DNA of 64,000 bases, taken from the NCBI GenBank assembly GCA_964526675.1, contig CAZGLY010000002.1, forward strand, positions 62,001 to 126,000, given 5' to 3'. The stretch is from CAZADA01 sp964526675 (GTDB lineage: Bacteria > Pseudomonadota > Alphaproteobacteria > Caulobacterales > Maricaulaceae). The notes below the pieces were generated by a model. The model had not been told where the DNA came from. It searched no databases and saw only the letters and a program-made list of their open reading frames with translations. Shown here one piece after another: positions 25,750-33,367 of the stretch; positions within the stretch are counted from its first letter, which is position 1; each line of letters opens with the position of its first letter. The position numbers and the translations under genes were made by a program.

Positions 25750-28458
25750 ATGACCAGAATTCACCACATGGCACGCCGCACGGTTCGCAATCAGAGTGTT
25801 GCCGGAACGCTCAGTGCCGCGATGATTGCCCTGTTCGCGGCATCGCCCGGTTGGGCTTCGTCATCCGCGGATATAACGGCGCTGCCGACCGATGCGGAAA
25901 TGTTCGCGGTGTCGCGTGCCGCGCCGCGTCCCGGTGAAGGCGGTATGACGCACGAGCTTCGCGCACGGATCGATGCCCTGCTGGCCGATTTCGAGGCCAC
26001 GGGGTCGACGACCAATGCCAATGCCATCGAGCGGGCTCTGACTCTCTATGATTGGAGCAATGCGCTGGCCATCGAAGGCAAATGGATTCACCCGCAGATT
26101 CATTCCCTAGTCGGCGTGATCACCCAGCCCGACGGCCTGATCATCAATGAACGGGCATCGGCGGGCTATCTGACCTCGGTCGACAATTTCATCCGTGAGT
26201 TGTCCTTGCGGGAACGCCAGCCGGACGCGTTCGGACCGGTCGATCTCAAGGTGCTCACGCCCGGCGTCGTGGACTCCCATCAGAGCTTCGAGATGACCTA
26301 TACGGTCGGCAGCGTGCCTATCGAGGCGGGCGGCGGGATCGTGGCGCCCAACCATTTCCGTTTCGGCGAATTCGAATATCAGACCGACGATCCGACGACA
26401 GAGAATTACGTGACCATTCGCTCCTCGCGCGACGATGTGGTGTTGGTGCCGGATACGTTTCCGGCGTCGGGTCAGTATGCCGCGAGCCTGTTCCAGATCA
26501 ATCAGCCGCGCCTGTTTTTCCGGCTTGTCGAAGGCACGTTGAACGAGGGCGATACCGTCACCGTCACATTCGGCGATACAAGCGGCGGCTCGCCGGGCCT
26601 GCGCACCCTGCATTATTCCAACTCGGCAACCCGGTATCCGATCTGGGTGCTGACGAAGCCCCAGTCTGATGGGGGTATCCTCCACTCCCTGCCGGAACCA
26701 GCGGTCCCGCTGGCCGGTGGTCCGGCCGCGGGCGTGCGGGGCTTCGGCCCGGCGACGATCGCACCGGGCGAGGAGATCGCCATTACGGTGCGCTCGGAAG
26801 ATCTCTTCCGTAACCGGGCGGAGGGGGAAATCCCGAAGCGCTATGACATCACGTTGAACGGTGAGCCGTTCGGCAAGGTCCGCACAAAGGGCGAAGCGCT
26901 TGCCACGTTTGAGGCGTCCTTCGATGAGCCGGGTGTGTACCGGTTCGGTTTTTCCTCTCCGGACGGATCGATCACGGGTATGTCGGATCCGATCCTTGTC
27001 CAGCCCGATGCCGCCGAACGCATTTTCTGGGGGGAAACCCATGCCCATTCCGGCTGGGCCGAGGGCCTTGGCCTTGTGGATGAGTTTTTCACCTTCGCGC
27101 GCGATGAAGCGCGGCTCGACTTCATTACATTGTCCGAGCACGGTTTGTGGATGGATCTCGGCGAATGGGCCCAGATGAAGACGTATGTGGACGCGTTCCA
27201 TGATCCGGGTACCTTCGTAACCCTTCAGGGCTATGAATACACCATCGATGCGCGGTTCGGCGGTCACCACAATGTGTTGTTCCGCGATCCGGAGACCGCA
27301 GTTCTGATTGCCCGCCAGCGTCACCCGGAAGTGCAGCTGATGCATGCGCGCATGAAGGACTCGATCCCGGTCGAGGATGTGGTCGTGGTACCCCATGCCC
27401 ATCAACCCGGGGATTGGACCCGCAGCGACCGGGAGCTTGAGCGCCTCGTGGAGATCGTATCCTATCATGGCACGTTCGAGTGGTTCGGGCGGCGCTATCT
27501 CGATCGGGGCTGGGAAGTCGGATTTATCGGCTCCTCTGACGATCATGTGGGCAGCCCGGGCTATCGGCCGCGCGCTTTGGGCCGTCCGGGATCGGATAAT
27601 TTCGGCGGTTTGGCCGCCGTCTATGCATCCGAAAAGACCCGCGACGCCATTTTCGACAGTCTGCGTGACCGGCGGACTTACGCGACCAATGGCGCCCGGA
27701 TCCTGCTTCAGGCGGAGCTGAACGGGCAGCCGATGGGCACCCGCCTGCCGGAGGATGCGCTGCGTTATACGGTCGCAGGTGACATTCACGGGACCGATGA
27801 AATCGCCTCCATTGCGCTCGTGAAGAACGGTGAGGACGCGCAGGTGCTCGATTTTGCCGGCGACGTGCAGGGCGGCATCATCGAAATCGCATTGCACTTC
27901 GATTCCGATCCGCGGGCGTTACGCCAGAGTTACAGGGACGCCACCTTTCAGGGCGGGCTGCGCTTCGACGGGCTCGATGTCAGCGCGGTCAAGGCGCCGG
28001 TCGCCGAAGCCCTCAATAGCCAGACCGAGTTTGCCCGGCTCACTGAGGCGGGCGATGGCGCTGCGTTTTCGCTGCGCTCCGGGGGGCGGATCAACACAAT
28101 CGAGTTGTCGGTGGACGGCACACCCGATGAGGACGCGGCGGTGTCGATCGATCTGAGCCAGTCCGATCTGGTGCTCTGGGAAGACATTCCGGCCAACCCG
28201 CTCCGGCTTTCGCTCAAGGATCTGGATCAGGGGCCGATCGTCAAGCGGCTTGATGGCGACGACGGCTTCTATACACTGACAATGCGGCGTATTTCGCGGC
28301 CCGGTCTGATGGACCGGTCCTTCGAACTGACCGATCCGGAGCCGTCCGCGCCGGGCGATTATTATTATGTCCGTATCCGGCAAATGGATGGCGGCATGGC
28401 GTGGTCGAGCCCCTGGTGGGTTGGCGCGCCGCGCAATCGGATTGACGCGGCGGACTGA
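25750..28458 (+). CDS. DUF3604 protein (PHP-like metal-binding, exported)
   Basis: The 902-residue product has an N-terminal signal-like segment ending ASPGWA. The DUF3604 signature follows in order: FWGETHAHSGWAEG, DFITLSEHG, LQGYEY, HHNVLFR, VVVPHAHQPGDW and GFIGSSDDH. The repeated His/Asp/Glu residues resemble a PHP-type multi-metal phosphoesterase or hydrolase site. The function of DUF3604 is not established to my knowledge. The N-terminal half has beta-rich segments. The ATG follows GGGAGGAAG. The operator upstream and the nearby sulfatase, dehydrogenases and hydrolases suggest a step in breakdown of a sulfated or esterified compound (inference). Confidence 0.9.
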   Translation: MTRIHHMARRTVRNQSVAGTLSAAMIALFAASPGWASSSADITALPTDAEMFAVSRAAPRPGEGGMTHELRARIDALLADFEATGSTTNANAIERALTLYDWSNALAIEGKWIHPQIHSLVGVITQPDGLIINERASAGYLTSVDNFIRELSLRERQPDAFGPVDLKVLTPGVVDSHQSFEMTYTVGSVPIEAGGGIVAPNHFRFGEFEYQTDDPTTENYVTIRSSRDDVVLVPDTFPASGQYAASLFQINQPRLFFRLVEGTLNEGDTVTVTFGDTSGGSPGLRTLHYSNSATRYPIWVLTKPQSDGGILHSLPEPAVPLAGGPAAGVRGFGPATIAPGEEIAITVRSEDLFRNRAEGEIPKRYDITLNGEPFGKVRTKGEALATFEASFDEPGVYRFGFSSPDGSITGMSDPILVQPDAAERIFWGETHAHSGWAEGLGLVDEFFTFARDEARLDFITLSEHGLWMDLGEWAQMKTYVDAFHDPGTFVTLQGYEYTIDARFGGHHNVLFRDPETAVLIARQRHPEVQLMHARMKDSIPVEDVVVVPHAHQPGDWTRSDRELERLVEIVSYHGTFEWFGRRYLDRGWEVGFIGSSDDHVGSPGYRPRALGRPGSDNFGGLAAVYASEKTRDAIFDSLRDRRTYATNGARILLQAELNGQPMGTRLPEDALRYTVAGDIHGTDEIASIALVKNGEDAQVLDFAGDVQGGIIEIALHFDSDPRALRQSYRDATFQGGLRFDGLDVSAVKAPVAEALNSQTEFARLTEAGDGAAFSLRSGGRINTIELSVDGTPDEDAAVSIDLSQSDLVLWEDIPANPLRLSLKDLDQGPIVKRLDGDDGFYTLTMRRISRPGLMDRSFELTDPEPSAPGDYYYVRIRQMDGGMAWSSPWWVGAPRNRIDAAD

Positions 28459-28536
28459 TCGGGATGCGTCTCGGGCGGGCTTGTCCGATTTCGGTGCCCG
28501 CTCGGCATACCGTCCTTCAGTGTGGTGAGTAATAGA

Positions 28537-29232
28537 ATGACAGCGGCAGAGGCCTCGTCCCGTCAACGGACACTGGCCGATCAAATCGCGGAAGAATTGG
28601 GCTGGGAGATTGTCTTCCGGAAGGTGCCGCCGGGTGCCCGGTTGAAGGAAGTCGAACTGGCCAACCGGTTCGGTGCGAGCCGCCCCTTGATCCGCGAGGT
28701 CTTCCAGCAATTGGAAAGCCAGGGCCTGGTGGAATATGCGCCCTGGCGCGGCGTGCGCGTGCCGGTGCTGACGCGCACACAACTCGGCGACATGTTCGAT
28801 TTTTTGGCCATGGTGTTCGGCTTTGTCGTGCGTCTCGCCACTGAACGGGCGAGCCCGGAGCAAATCGCCAAGATCGAAGAGCGGATCGCCAAGCTGGAGG
28901 ACTTGTCGAAGACCGATTGCGACGTCGAGACCTATCAGAAGGCGCGCCAGGCGGTCCATGCGGCGATCGACCGGTCGATCGGGGAGGCCCATGAATTGTT
29001 CAGCCGGCGCCCGATGATCCGCCGCTTGCGGCACCAATTCGTCATCGATGCGGTGAAGACGGCGGAGCAGCGTAAGGACTCGGTCAAGCGCTGGCGCAAG
29101 CTGCTGTCGCTGATGAAAGCGGGCGACGCTAAAGCCGCCGAAGAGTGGGCCGTCGAGATGGTGACGCTGACCAAGGCATTCGCCCTCGACGCCCATGAGC
29201 GCATCACGCCGGCTGCCGGTGACGGCGCTTAA
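28537..29232 (+). CDS. GntR family transcriptional regulator (FCD type)
   Basis: The roughly 231-residue protein has an N-terminal winged helix with the GntR pattern VPPGARLKEVELANRFGASRPLIREVFQQLESQGLVE split across residues 30-70. An all-helical C-terminal effector domain of FCD type follows. Such regulators bind short palindromes near their targets and usually respond to organic acids. The ATG at 28537 follows GGTGAG; in-frame GTGs at 28522 and 28525 are alternatives. It lies between two operator-bearing promoters but has no palindrome of its own immediately upstream. It is the probable regulator of the surrounding island. Confidence 0.92.
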   Translation: MTAAEASSRQRTLADQIAEELGWEIVFRKVPPGARLKEVELANRFGASRPLIREVFQQLESQGLVEYAPWRGVRVPVLTRTQLGDMFDFLAMVFGFVVRLATERASPEQIAKIEERIAKLEDLSKTDCDVETYQKARQAVHAAIDRSIGEAHELFSRRPMIRRLRHQFVIDAVKTAEQRKDSVKRWRKLLSLMKAGDAKAAEEWAVEMVTLTKAFALDAHERITPAAGDGA

Positions 29233-29294
29233 GGCCCGAAAGGCGCCCCTCGCGTCCGATTAGATCTTTTCAGACCCGTTCATTCCGATCACAC

Positions 29295-29309
29295 TATTGT
29301 CTGACAATA
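29295..29309. promoter_or_regulatory. GntR/FCD-type operator, copy 2
   Basis: This is a 15-bp perfect palindrome around a central T (TATTGTCTGACAATA), 47 bases before the sulfatase start and 62 bases after the GntR stop. It has the same core as copies 1 and 3. It could control the sulfatase gene. Confidence 0.7.
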
Positions 29310-29356
29310 ATCAGAGCCGTGCCCTCGTGCCGGTTCGTGTGGGAGAGGGTGAGACG

Positions 29357-30811
29357 ATGCAACATATGAAATGGGCACTGGTCGGGCTGGCGGGTTTTGC
29401 CGCCGCGTGCGGGAACCTGCCGGACGAGATGGCATCGGCGGATGGCGGAAGCGGCCCGGCGCAACCCAACGTCATTTTCATCGTGGCCGACGATCTGGGC
29501 TACGGCGATGTGGGCTTCAATGGCGGCACGGATATCCCGACACCGCATCTGGATGCCCTGGCTGCGAGCGGCGTCACCTTCACCAACGGGTATGTCACCG
29601 CGGCGGTCTGTGCGCCGTCGCGCGCGGGGCTGTTCACCGGCCGGCACCAGCAGAGCTTCGGCTATGAATTCAACCCGCGCGGCCGGGACCGGCGCGGCGT
29701 GGGCATTCCGCAATCGGTGACCACGATCCCGACCTTTTTTCAGCAGGCGGAGTACACGACCGGCCTTGTCGGCAAATGGCATCTGGGCCGCACCGAGGGC
29801 ATCCACCCGCTTGATCGGGGCTTTGATACGTTCTTCGGCTTTTCCGGCGGGGGCAATGGTTACATGGCCAAGCTGGAGCCGGGCGATCTGGCCTTCGATG
29901 ATCCGGTCGCGGGGTCCCGGCAGGGGTTCAAGCCCATGCGCCTTGAGCGCGGCTATGAGCACTTCATGCCGACGGAAGGCTATCTAACCGACATCCTCAC
30001 CGATGAAGCGGTGGCTTTCATCGAAGCCAACCAGGAGGAACCGTTTTTCCTGGCTTTGACCCATTTTGCACCGCATACGCCGCTTCAGGCGCCCAAGCGC
30101 TATCTGGACCGCTTTACACACATTGAGGACGGGCCGAAGCGCACCTATGCCGCCATGGTCGCTGCGCTCGACGATGGGGTCGGCGTTGTCATGGACACGC
30201 TGGATCGTTTGGGGCTGCGCGAGAACACGCTGGTTGTGTTCCTGAGCGATAATGGGTGTGCGGCCTATATTGGCGCGGGACGATGCTCGAACGAGCCGTT
30301 CAACGGCGCCAAAGGCAGCTATTACGAGGGCGGCATCCGTGTGCCGATGACACTGTCCTGGCCCGGCGTCGTGCCCGAAGGGCTCTCCTATGACGAGACC
30401 GTGTCGAGCCTCGATCTCAGCGTCACAGCGCTGGAGGCAGCCGATATCGCGGTGGGGGATGCGCCGCTCGACGGCATCGATCTCATGCCCTATGTGACCG
30501 GGGCCGCGGACGGTGCGCCGCGCCCGGCCATGTTGTGGCGGACGCAGCCCAACTACACGGTCCGTCAAGGGGACTGGAAGCTTCTGGTGATGGATATCGA
30601 GGACAGCGACGCGGCCTATGTCGGTCTGTTCGATCTCGCCGCCGATCCCGGTGAGACGACCAATCTGGCCGATGCGAACCCTGAGAAGGTTGCCGCCCTG
30701 ACGACCGTCTTCGAGACCTGGGCGGCTGGGTTGCCGGCCCCGGCCTTCGACAGCCAGCGTCAGGCGACCATCGATCTGCCGGACGGCACCACGGTGCGGC
30801 TTTATAACTGA
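29357..30811 (+). CDS. sulfatase (arylsulfatase-type, exported)
   Basis: The 484-residue product has an N-terminal export signal with a possible but weak lipobox (AAACG). It is a type I sulfatase with the metal strand VIFIVADDLGYGD. The formylglycine signature is C-A-P-S-R-A (VCAPSRAGLFTGRH), the Cys being the residue converted by a maturase. GKWHLG and LVVFLSDNG are further sulfatase motifs. It cleaves sulfate esters in the periplasm or at the surface. The ATG at 29357 follows GGGAGAGGGTGAG; an upstream TTG would lie inside the operator. No formylglycine-generating enzyme is in the window. Confidence 0.94.
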   Translation: MQHMKWALVGLAGFAAACGNLPDEMASADGGSGPAQPNVIFIVADDLGYGDVGFNGGTDIPTPHLDALAASGVTFTNGYVTAAVCAPSRAGLFTGRHQQSFGYEFNPRGRDRRGVGIPQSVTTIPTFFQQAEYTTGLVGKWHLGRTEGIHPLDRGFDTFFGFSGGGNGYMAKLEPGDLAFDDPVAGSRQGFKPMRLERGYEHFMPTEGYLTDILTDEAVAFIEANQEEPFFLALTHFAPHTPLQAPKRYLDRFTHIEDGPKRTYAAMVAALDDGVGVVMDTLDRLGLRENTLVVFLSDNGCAAYIGAGRCSNEPFNGAKGSYYEGGIRVPMTLSWPGVVPEGLSYDETVSSLDLSVTALEAADIAVGDAPLDGIDLMPYVTGAADGAPRPAMLWRTQPNYTVRQGDWKLLVMDIEDSDAAYVGLFDLAADPGETTNLADANPEKVAALTTVFETWAAGLPAPAFDSQRQATIDLPDGTTVRLYN

Positions 30812-30821
30812 CCGGCCAAGA

Positions 30822-30847
30822 GCCTGACCGTCAGATGGCGGTCAGGC
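30822..30847. terminator. hairpin between convergent sulfatase and dehydrogenase genes
   Basis: A 9-bp perfect stem, GCCTGACCG (30822-30830) and CGGTCAGGC (30839-30847), overlaps the stop codon of the minus-strand dehydrogenase. There is no T-run, so it may be a weak terminator or a 3'-end stabiliser. Confidence 0.4.
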
Positions 30848-31604
30848 CCCCGTCTACATAGATCGCGCTGCCGGTGACGAACGAGGCATCATCCGAGAAC
30901 AGAAAGGCCACAACGCCCGCGACTTCTTCCGGGGCGGCGAACCGGGCGACCGGTGCGGCAAAACGCGCCCGTGGCATCGGCGTCCAGGTCTTATCGCCAT
31001 AGTCTTCGCGGACATGGGTACTCATGCCCGACTGAATCGCGCCCGGGCATACGCAGGCCGCCCGGACATGGTAGCTGGCGTAATCAACCGCGATCTGCTT
31101 CGTGAGCTGAAGAACGCCGCCCTTGCTCGCGGCATAGCTGGCCGCGCTGCCCGCGCCGCCGATCACGGTGGAGGCGATGGATCCGGTGGTGACCACCACG
31201 CCGCCATGATCGATCATATGCGGCAGGCAGTGTTTGGCGCACAGGAAGGGGCCGGTCAGATTGACATCGATGACCCGTTGCCACTCGGCGAGATCCGTCT
31301 GATGGATCCATCCGGACCCGGCGGTACCGGCATTGGCGAAAAGGCCGGTGACGCGCCCGAAGTGATGCAAACCTGTCGTCACCGCCGTTTCGACGTCGCG
31401 TTCATCGGCGACATTGCAGGTCAATGCCAGTGCCTTGCCGCCGTCGGTCGTAATCGCCGCGGCGGTATCGCGAACCAGCGCCTCACGAACATCCGTCGCG
31501 ATGACCGCCGCACCGTCCGCAGCCAGACGGATCGCGCTCGCGCGGCCGATGCCGCTGCCGGCGCCGGTCACGAAAATCACCTGACCTGAAAGTCTGCCTG
31601 TCAT
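30831..31604 (-). CDS. short-chain dehydrogenase/reductase
   Basis: The 257-residue SDR has the cofactor motif TGAGSGIGRA, the NAG-type loop (FANAGTAG) and the active site S...YAASK. It ends with the usual FVTGSAIYVDGG. An Asp at the end of the second strand (ATDVRE) favours NAD+. The start overlaps the stop of the preceding SDR as TGATG, so the two are translationally coupled. It is the last gene of the three-gene operon that starts at 33120. Confidence 0.92.
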   Translation of the reverse strand: MTGRLSGQVIFVTGAGSGIGRASAIRLAADGAAVIATDVREALVRDTAAAITTDGGKALALTCNVADERDVETAVTTGLHHFGRVTGLFANAGTAGSGWIHQTDLAEWQRVIDVNLTGPFLCAKHCLPHMIDHGGVVVTTGSIASTVIGGAGSAASYAASKGGVLQLTKQIAVDYASYHVRAACVCPGAIQSGMSTHVREDYGDKTWTPMPRARFAAPVARFAAPEEVAGVVAFLFSDDASFVTGSAIYVDGGLTAI

Positions 31605-32311
31605 CAACGTGCCTCCTGCGGCCGGGGATCGAACATGGTGTATTCGGTTTCGTTCCAGAAGACCTTGCCCGTCGGTCCGCCGGCCGGCAGCGTGGCCAAC
31701 ATGCGCGCGGTCGGAACGGTTACGTCGGGTGCTTGAAGATCGGGCCGGTCTTCGCCCCAGATCGCGGTATTGGTCGGTCCGGGGATCAGCATATTGACCA
31801 AAATATCCGTGTCGGCGACTTCCCGTGCGGTGATGCGGGTCGCGGACCAAACGGCGGCCTTGCCGGCGGAGTAGGCCGATGTTCCGCGCACCGCAGCTTC
31901 CGCATTGCGCGAAATCGTGTTGATGATCCGCCCATGGCCTTGGCGGCGCATATGGGGGATGGCGAAGCGCATGGCGTTCACCGTGCCGAACAGGTGAATG
32001 GCGATATGGCGCTCGAACAGCCCGTCCGGCATGGTATCGATGGTGTAACCGAACCCCAGGCCGGCATTGTTAAATAGCACGTCGATCCGTCCGGTATGCT
32101 GCACGGCCAGGCTGATCATGGCTCGGACCGCGTCCGCATCCCCGACATCGGTGATACTGATAATCGCGCCCCGCGCCTCGAGCGCCTCAAGGCCGTCGGC
32201 ATTGATATCGGCGGCGACGACCTTCGCGCCGTCGGCAAGGAAGGCCTCCGCCCAGGCCCGCCCGATACCGCTTGCGGCACCCGTGATGACAATCGTCTTT
32301 CCACTGATCAT
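31604..32311 (-). CDS. short-chain dehydrogenase/reductase
   Basis: The 235-residue SDR has TGAASGIGRA at the N-terminus, NNAGLG and the catalytic YSAGK. The cofactor strand ends in AADIN, again favouring NAD+. The catalytic Ser position reads NTISRN. The start overlaps the end of the upstream hydrolase by four bases (ATGA), and the stop overlaps the next SDR. The C-terminal part beyond the Rossmann fold is short and carries FWNETEYTMF. Substrate unknown; probably successive steps with its neighbour. Confidence 0.9.
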   Translation of the reverse strand: MISGKTIVITGAASGIGRAWAEAFLADGAKVVAADINADGLEALEARGAIISITDVGDADAVRAMISLAVQHTGRIDVLFNNAGLGFGYTIDTMPDGLFERHIAIHLFGTVNAMRFAIPHMRRQGHGRIINTISRNAEAAVRGTSAYSAGKAAVWSATRITAREVADTDILVNMLIPGPTNTAIWGEDRPDLQAPDVTVPTARMLATLPAGGPTGKVFWNETEYTMFDPRPQEAR

Positions 32312-33120
32312 GAGGATGTCTTTCCCGCCGCAGGGTTGAGCGCGCCTAGAAACTCGCGGATGGCCCCGGCCACCTCGGCGGGGCGCTCGCGGATCAGGAA
32401 ATGGCCGGTATCCGGCAGGGTGATCAGCCGGGCTTGCGCCAATCGGCCATAAAGATCGAGAGCGTTTTCCCGCGTGCCGAACCGGTCGTCCTCGCCATAG
32501 ACCAGGAGGGTGGGTCTATCGGCTCGGCCCCAATAGCTGGGCGAGGGCACGGCCTTTTGATCCCAGATCGCATCGGCATGGGGGATGGCCGTCCAGACAA
32601 GGTCCGTGAGCGCCGTGAACGCCGCCGGATCGCGGGCGTTGAACCCGGGTCCGCAGAAGATGTCGGACAGCTTGGCGGCCCAGCCGGGCCGGTCTCCGGA
32701 GGCCCGCAAGGCGCCCAATGCCTTGTAATCGTCCGCGTTCACCGTGGGCGGCAATTGCCCGCCTGTTCCGCACACAACGATCCCGGAGACATTGTGCGGA
32801 TAATCCCGCGCGAACACCTGGGCCACGCGGCCGCCCCAGGCATGGCCGACCGCAATGACCCGGTCCACTTCAAGATGCTCCAGAAGGCGTGCAGCATCGG
32901 CAGCGCAATCGGCCAATGTGAACCGCCCGGTGAAGCGTGTTTCACCGATATTGCGCTGATCCAACCGGATGAGCGTGTAATCGGGTGCCAGGAGTGCGGT
33001 CAGCGGGTCCCAAAAGGTGAGCGGCAGGTTGGCCCCGTTGAACAACACAAGGGCGGTGGGACCGTGACCGTCCACGCGGTAATGGAGGGCCAGATCGACC
33101 CGGTGGCTCAGCGTGGCCAT
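32308..33120 (-). CDS. alpha/beta hydrolase-fold protein lacking the usual nucleophile
   Basis: The 270-residue protein has the alpha/beta hydrolase fold: an N-terminal HYRVDG strand, LIRLDQRNIGET, a late acidic strand YGEDDRFG and catalytic-type His in PDTGHFLI. The nucleophile elbow reads GHAWGG, so an Ala stands where Ser, Asp or Cys normally is; the base sequence (GGC CAT GCC TGG) confirms this. It may be inactive as a hydrolase, act as a lyase-type or cofactor-free enzyme, or use another residue. First gene of the operon with the two SDRs, with operator copy 3 upstream. Confidence 0.85.
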   Translation of the reverse strand: MATLSHRVDLALHYRVDGHGPTALVLFNGANLPLTFWDPLTALLAPDYTLIRLDQRNIGETRFTGRFTLADCAADAARLLEHLEVDRVIAVGHAWGGRVAQVFARDYPHNVSGIVVCGTGGQLPPTVNADDYKALGALRASGDRPGWAAKLSDIFCGPGFNARDPAAFTALTDLVWTAIPHADAIWDQKAVPSPSYWGRADRPTLLVYGEDDRFGTRENALDLYGRLAQARLITLPDTGHFLIRERPAEVAGAIREFLGALNPAAGKTSS

Positions 33121-33155
33121 CGGCAGCTCTCCATCGCGTGCTGGGTTCCTCGTAT

Positions 33156-33166
33156 TTGTCTGACAA
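33156..33166. promoter_or_regulatory. GntR/FCD-type operator, copy 3
   Basis: The 11-bp perfect palindrome TTGTCTGACAA lies 35 bases upstream of the minus-strand hydrolase-SDR-SDR operon. It has the same core as the copies at 25679 and 29295. The plus-strand Ca-ATPase start is 200 bases away, so the site more likely serves the minus-strand operon. Confidence 0.65.
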
Positions 33167-33367
33167 TGTTATGACGATTGGAAGGGCCGATCAAGCCGCC
33201 GGCCGCCGGCGTCTAAACCTTTCAGATCATGCAAACGGAGCAGCCTTGCGCGTCAAATCTGCAAGCAGGTCCGGACCCGCCGCAAGGCGGCCATCGCCTA
33301 TCGACGGCGCAAATGATTTCTGCATCAATGGCGCGGCATCGGTGTGGGACGATGATGGGACCGGATC

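Noticed and set aside
29297..29356. Upstream TTG start for the sulfatase
   Set aside because: It would lie inside the operator palindrome and would add about 20 residues before the export signal. ATG 29357 has a good ribosome site.
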